Assembly (NCBI GenBank): GCA_014802625.1
Contig: JAAVBX010000024.1
Span: 1-36,553, forward strand
DNA length: 36,553 nucleotides
Origin: a bacterium
Lineage (GTDB): Bacteria > Bacteroidota > Bacteroidia > Bacteroidales > Muribaculaceae
Direction: 5' to 3'
Position numbers and translations under genes: made by a program. The notes under the pieces were generated by a model that was given only the letters and a program-made list of their open reading frames with translations, made no database searches and had not been told where the DNA came from. This document shows positions 14,967 to 23,035 of the stretch, in pieces (positions within the stretch are counted from its first letter, which is position 1; each line of letters begins with the position of its first letter).

Positions 14967-15365
14967 AACATAATCCGTTCCCGGTTTATGCCTCTCCGGT
15001 CCGCGCTGCCGTCACGGTATATCTGCCGACCGGAATCTTTCCCTCCTTCGCACTCGTGGGAACGTCCAAGAGTATATTTTTTAGGGTTATTACACTTTGC
15101 TTATGAAGTTGCATCAACTTCATCAATTCATCCCCCGGGGCTCGACGACACTGCATGCCATAACGGTTCGCGCCGGCTGCAGGGCGACAAGCCCGACAGT
15201 GCGCTAACCGACATCAGCCGTCACGAAGGGATTACGGGAAGATGGTCGCGGACATCGAGCCTCTCACGCTCTTTCCGACCGTATGAGGGTCGGGGTCCTG
15301 CGGGCCATTGAGTGCTTCCCCGGTGGATGAACCGTAGTTAAAACGCTGATTATCTTTTATTGTTC
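14967..15365 (-). ncRNA. Long apparently structured leader or small RNA upstream of the lysozyme-like gene
   Basis: The promoter at 15371-15402 would send transcription leftward from about 15365, leaving about 400 nt before the ATG at 14966. This stretch has no credible gene on either strand. It is GC-rich and full of complementary segments: CCGACC/GGTCGG (15275-15293), GGGC/GCCC (about 15182-15194), CACTG/CAGTG and CTGCA/TGCAG brackets (about 15148-15202), a perfect 9-bp hairpin with a 3-nt loop at 15100-15120, ACTC-TGG/CCA-GAGT (15051-15072) and TCCGGTC/GACCGGA (about 14993-15034). I cannot assign it to a known RNA family. It could be a regulatory 5' leader or a separate small RNA. Confidence 0.45.
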
Positions 15366-15370
15366 GACTG

Positions 15371-15402
15371 CAAAGTTATAAAAAAGATTAATTCTATGCA
15401 AG
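15371..15402 (-). promoter_or_regulatory. Promoter for the lysozyme leader
   Basis: On the minus strand CTTG (15399-15402), a 20-bp gap, and TAACTTTG (15371-15378) match the -33/-7 consensus with one weak -33 base. A palindromic operator-like site lies 16 bp upstream, at 15418-15433. Confidence 0.7.
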
Positions 15403-15417
15403 GAAATTTTAAATTTT

Positions 15418-15433
15418 TATGTTTTACAACATA
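15418..15433 (-). promoter_or_regulatory. Palindromic operator-like site, copy 1
   Basis: The minus strand reads ATGTTGTAAAACAT (core 15419-15432), with perfect 6-bp arms TATGTT/AACATA. It lies just upstream of the -33 box of the lysozyme leader. The same core, in the same orientation to transcription, precedes the amylase promoter (25034) and, with one mismatch, the pyrC promoter (17215). Confidence 0.5.
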
Positions 15434-15479
15434 TTTTTATAGCATAAATTATACAATTTCGATACACTCTCATTACCTG

Positions 15480-15511
15480 TATAATATCGTTTTAATTTGA
15501 ACAACTACTTA
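15480..15511. repeat. Single-arm copy of the dispersed MITE-like repeat
   Basis: The sequence atatcgttttaatttgaaca starting at 15484, plus actactta after it, matches the right arm of the inverted-repeat element at 35460-35554 with one or two substitutions. No matching left arm is visible nearby. It lies in the 240-bp AT-rich gap between the lysozyme leader promoter and the RNA methylase. Confidence 0.6.
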
Positions 15512-15529
15512 CAAGAAATCGGGTAATCG

Positions 15530-15562
15530 TTGAGGTCGTTTGGATGAAATCCGCTAACTTTG
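15530..15562 (+). promoter_or_regulatory. Promoter of the RNA methyltransferase gene
   Basis: The -7 box TAACTTTG at 15555-15562 is perfect. A TTG at 15530-15532 is 22 bp upstream, slightly longer than usual. The start would be near 15568, about 38 nt before the ATG at 15606. Confidence 0.6.
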
Positions 15563-15605
15563 CAGGCTGATACTCCTCCTGTCGAGGTAAAATCAATTCA
15601 AGACT

Positions 15606-16415
15606 ATGAATATCATTGAGATAACTGATCTGGCCGATGACCGCATCGCGCCATTCAGCCGGCTTACGGAGGCGCGGCTGCGCAACAGGCTTGATCCGGC
15701 CAACGCGATTGTCATCGTGGAGAGTCCGAAGGTGATTCGCACCGCCCTCGGTCAAGGCTGGCTCCCCCTTGCTATATTGTGTGAGAGGCGTCACATAGCG
15801 GGCGATGCGGCCGATATAATTGAAATGTGTCCCCCGGGGATGCCTGTCTATACCGGCGACCGGTCTCTGCTCGCCGAATTGACGGGTTACACCTTGACGC
15901 GTGGTGTGCTGTCCGCCATGCGGCGTAAGCCGGAGCCATCTCTCGCCGAGGTCGTTGAGGGTGCCCGCCGGATCTGTGTCATCGACGCTGTCAGTGACAC
16001 CACCAATATAGGGGCTATCTTCCGCAGCGCGGCCGCCCTCGGAATCGATGCCGTGCTTCTGACACGCGAATCCTGCGATCCCCTCAACCGTCGCGCCGTG
16101 CGTGTCTCGATGGGGAGTGTGTTCCTCGTGCCCTGGACCTGGATCGATTCCCCGAATGATGTCAGGGATTTCGGCTTCAAGACCGTGGCAATGGCTTTGC
16201 GCGATGATTCCGTGCTACTCTCTGACCCCGCGCTTAACGCCGAACCGCGACTCGCAATCGTGATGGGCACCGAGGGGGACGGGCTTTCGCAGCGCGTCAT
16301 CGAGGGAGCCGACTATGTCGTGCGCATCCCGATGAGCCATGGCGTCGACTCTCTGAATGTCGCCGCAGCCTCCGCCGTGGCTTTCTATGAATTATGCAAT
16401 CGTCCGAAGGCATAG
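15606..16415 (+). CDS. TrmH/SpoU-family RNA methyltransferase
   Basis: This 269-residue SPOUT-class methyltransferase transfers a methyl group from S-adenosylmethionine to RNA, usually the 2'-O of a tRNA or rRNA nucleotide. The N-terminal substrate-binding part (about 1-110) contains RNRLDPANAIVIVESPKVI. The knot domain follows, with SpoU motif 1 (VSDTTNIGAIFRSAAALGIDAVLL), motif 2 (IVMGTEGDGLSQRVIEGADYVVRIPM) and motif 3 (DSLNVAAASAVAFYE). The catalytic Arg is probably in NIGAIFRSA. Which RNA it modifies cannot be told from sequence. Its end faces the convergent SDR gene, with only 14 bp between stops. Confidence 0.92.
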   Translation: MNIIEITDLADDRIAPFSRLTEARLRNRLDPANAIVIVESPKVIRTALGQGWLPLAILCERRHIAGDAADIIEMCPPGMPVYTGDRSLLAELTGYTLTRGVLSAMRRKPEPSLAEVVEGARRICVIDAVSDTTNIGAIFRSAAALGIDAVLLTRESCDPLNRRAVRVSMGSVFLVPWTWIDSPNDVRDFGFKTVAMALRDDSVLLSDPALNAEPRLAIVMGTEGDGLSQRVIEGADYVVRIPMSHGVDSLNVAAASAVAFYELCNRPKA

Positions 16416-16429
16416 TAATCGATCAATCG

Positions 16430-17179
16430 TCACTCGGAGTCTTTCCACAGGGGAAGATGAAGGCGTTGCCAGACGGCTCCGGGCACCAGGCGTTCGAAAA
16501 ATGTCAGCACCCTCCAGCGCAACCCGATCGTGGCCACGCGCTTTGCCCTCAGGACAGCCTTGAATATCATCGGCGTGACGCGTCCGGAGTCCATCTCCAG
16601 CATGTAGCTTCGCGAAGGATCAAGCAGGGGAGTGCGGGTCCAGCCCGGCCGAATATCCACCACGCGCAGAGGTAGCTTGAGTTCGTCGGCCCGTTGCCGC
16701 AATCCCTCCAGATAGGTCTGGCAGAAGGCTTTTGACGCCGAGTAGGCCGGCATAGCCCCGAGTCCGCGACAGCCTGCCACCGATGATATCGCTACAAGCC
16801 TCCCCGGTTGTCCGGTCTCTTCAAACCATCGGAATGCCTCGGCCGTCATCCGGGCCATCCCTATGGCGTTGGTCTCCGCTATCTTTACTTCGGGAGTCAC
16901 TTCAAGCTTCGGATTCTCAAGCAAAATCCCCGGGCAGTGGAGATAAATGTCCATTCCTCCGAGAGCCTCGGCAAGTTTCCGCAGACGCTCGGGCGCATCC
17001 TCGCGACATACGTCGATTTCCGAGGTGATGACTCTTCCGGGGGCGAGTCGGCTCAGTTCGGCGAGTGCGCGGGCGTTGCGTCCGGCCGCTCCGACTCTCC
17101 AGCCCTCGGCCACGAATCGCTCCGCCAGTGCGCGCCCCAGGCCCGATGTTGCGCCGGTTATGACGATTTTCTTATCCAT
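16430..17179 (-). CDS. Short-chain dehydrogenase/reductase (classical SDR)
   Basis: This 249-residue Rossmann oxidoreductase has the dinucleotide motif GATSGLG at residues 9-15 and NAxG-like HCPGIL at 81-86. The catalytic Ser133 lies in VAISSVAG, and Tyr146-x3-Lys150 in AYSASK. The motif RPGWTRTPLL follows in the cofactor/substrate loop. An Arg at about 34 in AAGRNARAL suggests NADP(H) preference. The C-terminal tail (MIFKAVLRAKRVATIGLRWRVLTFFERLVPGAVWQRL) is hydrophobic and basic, as in SDRs that associate with membranes and lipid-like substrates. The substrate is unknown. It is divergent from pyrC. Confidence 0.92.
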   Translation of the reverse strand: MDKKIVITGATSGLGRALAERFVAEGWRVGAAGRNARALAELSRLAPGRVITSEIDVCREDAPERLRKLAEALGGMDIYLHCPGILLENPKLEVTPEVKIAETNAIGMARMTAEAFRWFEETGQPGRLVAISSVAGCRGLGAMPAYSASKAFCQTYLEGLRQRADELKLPLRVVDIRPGWTRTPLLDPSRSYMLEMDSGRVTPMIFKAVLRAKRVATIGLRWRVLTFFERLVPGAVWQRLHLPLWKDSE

Positions 17180-17214
17180 TGATTGCCTCTTCTATATTAA
17201 AAATCGGACTCTAT

Positions 17215-17228
17215 ATGGTGTAAAACAT
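17215..17228 (+). promoter_or_regulatory. Palindromic operator-like site, copy 2 (one mismatch)
   Basis: ATGGTGTAAAACAT differs by one base from the ATGTTGTAAAACAT core at 15419-15432 (minus) and 25037-25050 (plus). It ends 18 bp before the pyrC -33 box, with the same orientation relative to transcription as the other two. Confidence 0.4.
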
Positions 17229-17246
17229 CAAAAGGTAGGCCGTAGG

Positions 17247-17278
17247 TTTGGTAAAGTTGGAAAACTTTTGTAACTTTG
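17247..17278 (+). promoter_or_regulatory. pyrC operon promoter
   Basis: TTTG (17247-17250), an exact 20-bp gap, and TAACTTTG (17271-17278) match the consensus. The leader of about 120 nt to the ATG at 17406 shows no clear attenuator hairpin. Confidence 0.8.
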
Positions 17279-17405
17279 CCGATATTGCGTATGTGCGCGC
17301 GTATCGTGTCCCGGGCCTGCGCTCTTTATAAAACTCTACATATATGGGATGTCGCGGATCCGACAAAGTCTGAGTCTCCCCTTATATTTTAAGGTAAATT
17401 AGCTG

Positions 17406-18680
17406 ATGAAAAAAAATACACTCATAAAAGGAGCTGAAATCTTCACCTCCGAAGGGCTTCGAAAAGCCGACCTCCTCGTGGCCGATGGCCGCGTGGAGAG
17501 AATCTCCGATTCATTGGATTCCGTATCTCCCGACACCGAAATCATCGAGGCAGAAGGCCTTACCGTACTCCCCGGACTGACCGATCTCCACGTACATTTC
17601 CGCCAGCCCGGCTTCGAATATAAGGAGACTATAGAGGGTGGCGCCGAGGCGGCGCGCGCAGGTGGATTCACCACCGTCTGCACGATGCCCAACCTCAAGC
17701 CGGCTCCCGACAATATCGACAATCTCTGGCCCCAGCTTCAGGCGATCGCCGCCCAGGATATGGTGCAGATAATTCCTTACGCCACCATCACGCGGCAGCG
17801 CATCGGCGATGAGACTCTGGTGGATTATCAGTCGCTCGTGCCGCATGTGGCCGGTTTCTCCGACGACGGCTCCGGTGTCCAGTCCGAGGATGTGATGCGC
17901 GTCGCCATGAAGCATATCGCGGCCACCGGCAAGATTCTGGCAGCCCATTGCGAGGTCAACGAGTTGCTGCGCGGAGGATATATCCACGACGGGGCCTACG
18001 CCCGCTTCAATAACCATAAGGGCATCTGCTCCGAAAGTGAATGGCGCGAGGTGGAACGCGACATAAATCTCGCCCGCGAGACCGGGTGCCGCCTTCATAT
18101 CTGCCATATCTCCACGGCCGAGAGTGTCGACCTCGTGCGCAACGCCAAGCGCGAAGGCCTCCCCGTCACTTGCGAGACTGCCCCGCACTATCTCTGGTTC
18201 ACCGACGAGGATCTTCAGAACGAGGGGAAATGGAAGATGAATCCCCCCATCCGAAGCGAATATGACCGTCGTGCGCTGCTGATCGGAGTGAAGGATGGCA
18301 CGATCGACGCTATCGCTACCGACCACGCCCCGCATGCCCCGCATGAGAAGGAGACCGATCTGAAGCATAGCGCTATGGGTGTAGTAGGCCTTGAGACGGC
18401 TTTCCCGGCCACCTACACGCGCCTTGTCGTTCAGGGCCGTGCCGACCTCGCGCGTGTCGTGGAGCTGATGTCGCTCGCGCCACGGCGCATTCTCGGTCTC
18501 CCCGGCTTCGAGACCGGCGGTATAGCCGAGGGTGATCCGGCGATGCTCACGATCGTCGACCTCAACGAAATCCGCAAGGTGGATCCGGCGACTTTCCACG
18601 GCAAGGGTCGTGCCACCCCCTTCGAGGGTATGGAGCTGCAGGGATGGCCTGTGACGACTATCGTCAGCCTCCCCGAATGA
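17406..18680 (+). CDS. pyrC: Dihydroorotase
   Basis: This 424-residue enzyme is the third step of UMP synthesis: carbamoyl-aspartate to dihydroorotate, with zinc. It belongs to the long bacterial dihydroorotase class. Metal ligands are visible: DLHVHFRQPG (His62 and His64), the later His residues in AAHCEVNEL and LHICHISTAES, and Asp306 in the ATDHAPH signature. The phrase FTTVCTMPNLKPAPDN is typical of the family. It is the first gene of the pyr cluster and is read from its own promoter at 17247-17278. pyrK follows after 47 bp. Confidence 0.96.
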   Translation: MKKNTLIKGAEIFTSEGLRKADLLVADGRVERISDSLDSVSPDTEIIEAEGLTVLPGLTDLHVHFRQPGFEYKETIEGGAEAARAGGFTTVCTMPNLKPAPDNIDNLWPQLQAIAAQDMVQIIPYATITRQRIGDETLVDYQSLVPHVAGFSDDGSGVQSEDVMRVAMKHIAATGKILAAHCEVNELLRGGYIHDGAYARFNNHKGICSESEWREVERDINLARETGCRLHICHISTAESVDLVRNAKREGLPVTCETAPHYLWFTDEDLQNEGKWKMNPPIRSEYDRRALLIGVKDGTIDAIATDHAPHAPHEKETDLKHSAMGVVGLETAFPATYTRLVVQGRADLARVVELMSLAPRRILGLPGFETGGIAEGDPAMLTIVDLNEIRKVDPATFHGKGRATPFEGMELQGWPVTTIVSLPE

Positions 18681-18727
18681 TTACGCCGGGTCCGCGACTC
18701 GGACCCGGACGACAACCTATATCTGAA

Positions 18728-19474
18728 ATGAAAAATATAGCTCATAAACTCAGGGTCATCGACAACAGGGCCCTAACCGCCAAGACCCGCCTGATGGTTC
18801 TCGGCGGTGCCGAAGGGGTCATCACGGCTCCCGGGCAGTTTGTCAACCTCGCTGTGGAGGGAAAATTCCTCCGCCGCCCGATTTCGGTCTGCGGTGTCGA
18901 CGGCGACCGTATCTCTCTCCTGTATGATGTAGTGGGGGAGGGCACAGCCGAAATGGCGCGCTGGCAACCCGGCTATGAGGCCGATGTGCTCGCCCCGCTC
19001 GGCAATGGCTTCGACATATCTTGCTCCGGCGACGCGCCCCTCCTGCTCGGTGGCGGTATCGGTATAGCCCCCCTTTATCAGCTCTCGCGCGATCTCATCG
19101 CGGCCGGAGTAAAGCCGACTGTCATTCTCGGTTTCAATTCCGCCGCCGATGCGGCCTGGGTCGAGGAATTCCGTCTGACGGGCGCTGATGTCTATGTGGC
19201 TACCGTCGATGGCTCCATGGGAACAAAGGGTTTCGTCACCGACGTGCCTGAATGCCGTGACCCCCGTCACGGCTATTTCTATGCCTGCGGACCCCTCCCC
19301 ATGCTGCGCGCCCTATGCTCCGCTCTCCCGATTCCCGGCGAACTCTCCTTGGAGGCCCGTATGGCCTGCGGTTTCGGCGTCTGCATGTGCTGCTCGCTCG
19401 AAACGGTCGATGGAGCCAAACGAATCTGTAAGGATGGACCCGTCTTCAGAAAGGAGGAACTCATATGGAAATAA
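18728..19474 (+). CDS. pyrK: Dihydroorotate dehydrogenase B, electron-transfer subunit
   Basis: Start taken at the ATG at 18728 (MKNIAHKLRVIDNRAL); a longer frame from 18644 overlaps pyrC and adds 28 non-homologous residues. The 248-residue protein is the FAD and [2Fe-2S] partner that passes electrons from PyrD to NAD+. FAD-binding domain: FVNLAVEGKFLRRPISVCG (RPxS motif). NAD-binding: LLLGGGIGIAPLYQLSRDL. The C-terminal iron-sulfur ligands are the cysteines in MACGFGVCMCCSLETVDGAKRICKDGPVF. It overlaps pyrD by 10 nt, so the two subunits are translationally coupled, as expected for a 1:1 complex. Confidence 0.95.
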   Translation: MKNIAHKLRVIDNRALTAKTRLMVLGGAEGVITAPGQFVNLAVEGKFLRRPISVCGVDGDRISLLYDVVGEGTAEMARWQPGYEADVLAPLGNGFDISCSGDAPLLLGGGIGIAPLYQLSRDLIAAGVKPTVILGFNSAADAAWVEEFRLTGADVYVATVDGSMGTKGFVTDVPECRDPRHGYFYACGPLPMLRALCSALPIPGELSLEARMACGFGVCMCCSLETVDGAKRICKDGPVFRKEELIWK

Positions 19475-20427
19475 GACCTATGGAAAATAATCCTGTCAAC
19501 AACGCCTCGGGCGTCGACCTAAGTGTCACCCTCAGTGGTGTCCGTCTGCAGAATCCAGTCATCCCTGCCTCCGGATGTTTCGGCTATGGCTACGGCATGG
19601 CTGAATATTACGACATCGATTGCCTCGGCTCGATAAGCTTCAAGGGCACCACCCGCGATCCCCGTTTCGGCAATCCTCTGCCGCGTGCGGCGGAGTGTCC
19701 CGCAGGTATGATCAACAGCGTCGGCCTGCAGAATCCGGGTATCGACAAGGTCATCGCCGAGGAGCTTCCTAAGATGCGCGGTTGCTTCCATCAGCCTATT
19801 ATCGCCAACATCAGCGGTTTCTCGATTGATGAATATGTGGAGTGTTGCGCCAAGATTGATTCTCAGGAGCAAGTGGAGATTATAGAGCTCAACGTCAGCT
19901 GCCCCAATGTCCACGGCGGCGGAATGAGTTTCGGCACCCAATGTGAAAGCGTGGCTGAGGTGACGCGCGCCGTCAAGGCCGTCACCACGAAACCACTTTA
20001 TGTCAAACTCTCTCCCAATGTCACCGATATCGTGGCGATCGCCCGGTCGGCTGAGGAAGCGGGTGCCGACGGCATTTGCCTCATTAACACTCTCCTGGGT
20101 ATGCGGATTGATGTGAAGACCCGCCGCCCCGTCATCGCCAACGTCATGGGCGGTTTCTCGGGCGACGCCATCTTCCCCGTGGCCGTCAGGATGGTCTATC
20201 AGGTGGCCCGCGCCTGCTCGGTGCCGGTCATGGGTTGCGGCGGTGTCAGCTCGGCCCGCGATGTCATTGAGATGATGATGGCCGGCGCGACGGCGGTGCA
20301 GGTCGGTGCGGCCAATCTCCGCGATCCCTACGCCTGCCCGAAAATCATAGCCGATCTCCCCGCCGAGATGAAGCGGCTCGGCATCGACCGTCTCGCCGAT
20401 ATCGTCGGCGCGGTCAATTCTTATTGA
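19465..20427 (+). CDS. pyrD: Dihydroorotate dehydrogenase B, catalytic subunit
   Basis: This 320-residue FMN enzyme of class 1B oxidises dihydroorotate to orotate. The ATG at 19465 is chosen because aaggagg at 19451-19457 is spaced 7 nt from it; a second ATG follows at 19480. Motifs: NPVIPASGCFGYG near the N-terminus, PAGMINSVGLQNPGIDKV, the substrate-loop ELNVSCPNVHGGG with the class 1 catalytic Cys, and the FMN-phosphate motif VMGCGGVSSARDVIEMMMAGATAVQVG. It lies inside the pyr cluster, coupled to pyrK. Confidence 0.96.
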   Translation: MEIRPMENNPVNNASGVDLSVTLSGVRLQNPVIPASGCFGYGYGMAEYYDIDCLGSISFKGTTRDPRFGNPLPRAAECPAGMINSVGLQNPGIDKVIAEELPKMRGCFHQPIIANISGFSIDEYVECCAKIDSQEQVEIIELNVSCPNVHGGGMSFGTQCESVAEVTRAVKAVTTKPLYVKLSPNVTDIVAIARSAEEAGADGICLINTLLGMRIDVKTRRPVIANVMGGFSGDAIFPVAVRMVYQVARACSVPVMGCGGVSSARDVIEMMMAGATAVQVGAANLRDPYACPKIIADLPAEMKRLGIDRLADIVGAVNSY

Positions 20428-20466
20428 ATTTCAGAAATACCTAACTATATATAAATATATATAAAA

Positions 20467-21174
20467 GTGCAGAAAGACGTTATTATCGCCTGCGACTTCG
20501 GCTCTGCCGACCAGGCGCTCGCATTTCTCGACAAGTTCGCCGGAGAGGAGCGCAAACCCTTCGTGAAAATCGGTATGGAACTCTATTATGCCGCCGGCAA
20601 TGAGATCGTGCGCGAACTCAAGCGCCGGGGCCACAAGATTTTCCTCGACCTCAAGCTGCATGATATCCCCAATACCGTGCGCAAGGCTATGAAAGTGCTC
20701 TCCGCTCTGGATGTCGACATGGTCAATGTCCATGCCGGAGGCACAAAGGAGATGATGGCAGCCGCCCTCGAAGGACTCACCCGTGAGGATGGCTCCCGGC
20801 CTCTGCTCATCGCCGTGACTCAGCTGACCTCCACTTCGCAGAAGGCCATGAATGAACAGCTGCGTGTCGAGGGTGATATCAACGACGTCATCGCCCATTA
20901 CGCACGCAATGCCAAGGAGGCAGGCCTTGACGGTGTGGTTTGTTCCCCGCTTGAGGCCGGACTCGTCAAGGAAGCCTGCGGTCCCGAGTTCATGACCGTC
21001 ACTCCCGGCATCCGTTTCGCCGATTCTGCCGCCGACGACCAGGTGCGCATCACCGATCCGAAGCGTGCGCGCGAGATTGGCAGCGACTTTATCGTCGTCG
21101 GTCGTCCCATCACGGCCGCTCCTGATCCCGTGGCCGCATGGCGCCGCTGTGTGAATGAGTTCTGCGGTGAGTAA
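20467..21174 (+). CDS. pyrF: Orotidine-5'-phosphate decarboxylase
   Basis: This 235-residue type I enzyme converts OMP to UMP, the last step of the pathway. Start is GTG at 20467 (MQKDVIIACDFGSADQ); no ATG is available before the conserved first strand. The catalytic Lys/Asp network is in IFLDLKLHDIPNTVRKAM (DxKxxDI signature). The phosphate-binding end contains VTPGIRF and IGSDFIVVGRPITAAPDPVAAW. The 39-bp gap after pyrD is extremely AT-rich (a run of alternating ta), and may contain a weak internal promoter that I cannot confirm. Confidence 0.96.
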   Translation: MQKDVIIACDFGSADQALAFLDKFAGEERKPFVKIGMELYYAAGNEIVRELKRRGHKIFLDLKLHDIPNTVRKAMKVLSALDVDMVNVHAGGTKEMMAAALEGLTREDGSRPLLIAVTQLTSTSQKAMNEQLRVEGDINDVIAHYARNAKEAGLDGVVCSPLEAGLVKEACGPEFMTVTPGIRFADSAADDQVRITDPKRAREIGSDFIVVGRPITAAPDPVAAWRRCVNEFCGE

Positions 21175-21219
21175 CCGTTCTGATCCTGAATTATTAATTG
21201 ACTAAAAATCCTTCCGATA

Positions 21220-21861
21220 ATGAGCGAAACCGCCAAAAAAGTGGCTGAACAGCTTCTCGGCATCAAAGCCGTTTTCCTCCGCCCCGACGAACCCTTCACA
21301 TGGGCCAGCGGAATCAAGAGTCCCATCTACTGCGACAACCGTCTTATCCTCACATCCCCCGAGGCGCGTGACATCGTGGAGCACGCTATCGCCGACAGTG
21401 TGAAGAAATTCTATCCCGAAGCCGAAGTGCTCATGGGCACTTCGACCGCCGGAATCGCACATGCCGCCATCGCTGCGTATCTGCTCGGCATGCCCATGGG
21501 ATATGTGCGCGGAAGCGCCAAGGACCATGGCCGCAACAACCGCATCGAAGGCCGGCTCCTGCCCGGCCAGAAGGTTGTCGTCATCGAAGACCTTATCTCT
21601 ACCGGCGGGAGCTGCATTGATGTCGTTGAGGCTCTCCGTGAGGCCGGTGCGGATGTGCTCGGTGTAGTCAGCATCTTCACGTATGGCATGAAGAAAGGTC
21701 TGGAGCGGCTTGAGGCCGCCGGCGTCGTCAATCATTCCCTCTCCAATTTCGACACTCTCGTGGAGGTCGCCGTGGAGAAGGAATACATCCGTCCCGAGGA
21801 TGAGGCCCGTCTGAAGAAGTTCATGGCCAATCCCTCCGATGAATCCTGGATGGAAAAATAA
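21220..21861 (+). CDS. pyrE: Orotate phosphoribosyltransferase
   Basis: This 213-residue enzyme joins orotate and PRPP to make OMP. The N-terminal part has [25 protein letters not shown], which binds orotate. The PRPP loop is [26 protein letters not shown], with adjacent acidic pair E-D. A basic loop [14 protein letters not shown] carries catalytic Lys/Arg residues. It lies between pyrF (45-bp gap) and pyrB (61-bp gap) in the same transcript. Confidence 0.96.
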   Translation: MSETAKKVAEQLLGIKAVFLRPDEPFTWASGIKSPIYCDNRLILTSPEARDIVEHAIADSVKKFYPEAEVLMGTSTAGIAHAAIAAYLLGMPMGYVRGSAKDHGRNNRIEGRLLPGQKVVVIEDLISTGGSCIDVVEALREAGADVLGVVSIFTYGMKKGLERLEAAGVVNHSLSNFDTLVEVAVEKEYIRPEDEARLKKFMANPSDESWMEK

Positions 21862-21922
21862 ATCCGGCAGGGGGAGACGGCGATCTGGCTCCCCTCAGCC
21901 GACTCTTTTTAACGAATTACTT

Positions 21923-23014
21923 ATGAAACATCTCATAGATCCGACCGACCTTACCAAGGAGGAGACCGAGGAAATCATCGATCTCGCTCTTGATATCATC
22001 GATCATCCCGAAAACTACGCCGAGGCCTGCAAGGGCAAGAAACTCGCCACTCTCTTCTACGAACCCTCCACCCGCACGCGCCTCAGCTTCACGGCCGCGA
22101 TGATGGAGCTCGGGGGCAATGTGCTCGGTTTCTCCGACGCGCAGAATTCTTCGGTCAGCAAGGGCGAGACCTGTGCCGACACCACTAAGGTAATCAATTG
22201 CTTTGCCGATATCATCGCCATGCGCCATTTCGAGGAGGGCGCGGCTCTCGTCTCGGCTATGAACAGCCGTATCCCCGTCATCAATGCCGGCGATGGCTCC
22301 CACGCGCATCCCACCCAGACTCTCACCGACCTGCTGACAATCAAGCGTGAGATTGGCCGCTTCGATAATCTGACCATCGGCTTCTGCGGCGACCTCAAGT
22401 TCGGACGCACGGTCCATTCCCTCATCAAGGCCCTCTCCCGTTATGAGGGTGTCAAGGTGGTGCTCATCGCTCCCGAGCAGCTTCGTCTCCCGGATTATAT
22501 GAAGAAGGAGGTATGCGATGTCAATGGCATACCTTATAAGGAGGTCACCACTCTTGAGGAGGTGATGCCCGAACTTGACGTCCTCTATATGACGCGCGTG
22601 CAGAAGGAGCGTTTCTTCGATGAGGATGAGTTCGACCGTGTCAAGGATTGCTTCATCCTCGACAGCGAGAAACTCTCTACGGCCAAACCCGGTATGCGTA
22701 TCCTGCATCCGCTGCCGCGTGTCAATGAAATCACGGTCGATGTCGACGCTGATCCCCGTGCGGCCTATTTCCGTCAGGTTGAGAATGGCAAGAATGTCCG
22801 TAAGGCTCTTATCCTGAAGCTCCTTGAGTGGGCTGATAAGAAGGATCGCGAGACTACGCTCGTCCCGGCTGATGCAGTGCGCAATCAGCATGTCTGCCGC
22901 AATCCGCGTTGCATCTCCAATATGGAGGTCAATGTCGATTCCCTCTTCCGCCCGGCCACTGATCATCCCGGCGAGTGGCGTTGCGTATATTGCGAATCGA
23001 AGGCTAAAAACTGA
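21923..23014 (+). CDS. pyrB: Aspartate carbamoyltransferase catalytic chain fused to a PyrI-type zinc domain
   Basis: The ATG at 21923 ([10 protein letters not shown]) is chosen over the frame extending back to 21839. The 363-residue product has a full PyrB core (about 1-310): [12 protein letters not shown] with the carbamoyl-phosphate loop S49-[23 protein letters not shown], and [11 protein letters not shown]. The last 45 or so residues are not part of normal PyrB (about 310 aa). They read [14 protein letters not shown] and end WRCVYCES, with Cys at 325, 330, 354 and 357. The CX4C-X23-CX2C spacing is that of the zinc domain of the regulatory chain PyrI. The nucleotide-binding domain of PyrI is absent and no separate pyrI is in the window. 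It starts UMP synthesis from carbamoyl phosphate and aspartate. Confidence 0.95.
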   Translation: MKHLIDPTDLTKEETEEIIDLALDIIDHPENYAEACKGKKLATLFYEPSTRTRLSFTAAMMELGGNVLGFSDAQNSSVSKGETCADTTKVINCFADIIAMRHFEEGAALVSAMNSRIPVINAGDGSHAHPTQTLTDLLTIKREIGRFDNLTIGFCGDLKFGRTVHSLIKALSRYEGVKVVLIAPEQLRLPDYMKKEVCDVNGIPYKEVTTLEEVMPELDVLYMTRVQKERFFDEDEFDRVKDCFILDSEKLSTAKPGMRILHPLPRVNEITVDVDADPRAAYFRQVENGKNVRKALILKLLEWADKKDRETTLVPADAVRNQHVCRNPRCISNMEVNVDSLFRPATDHPGEWRCVYCESKAKN

Positions 23015-23035
23015 TTCCGGAATTTTTCTGATTTT

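Noticed and set aside
14988-15311. A 107-codon plus-strand open frame in the lysozyme leader region.
   Set aside because: It has no protein family features, its composition is unlike that of a protein, and it lies opposite a leader that has a promoter on the other strand.
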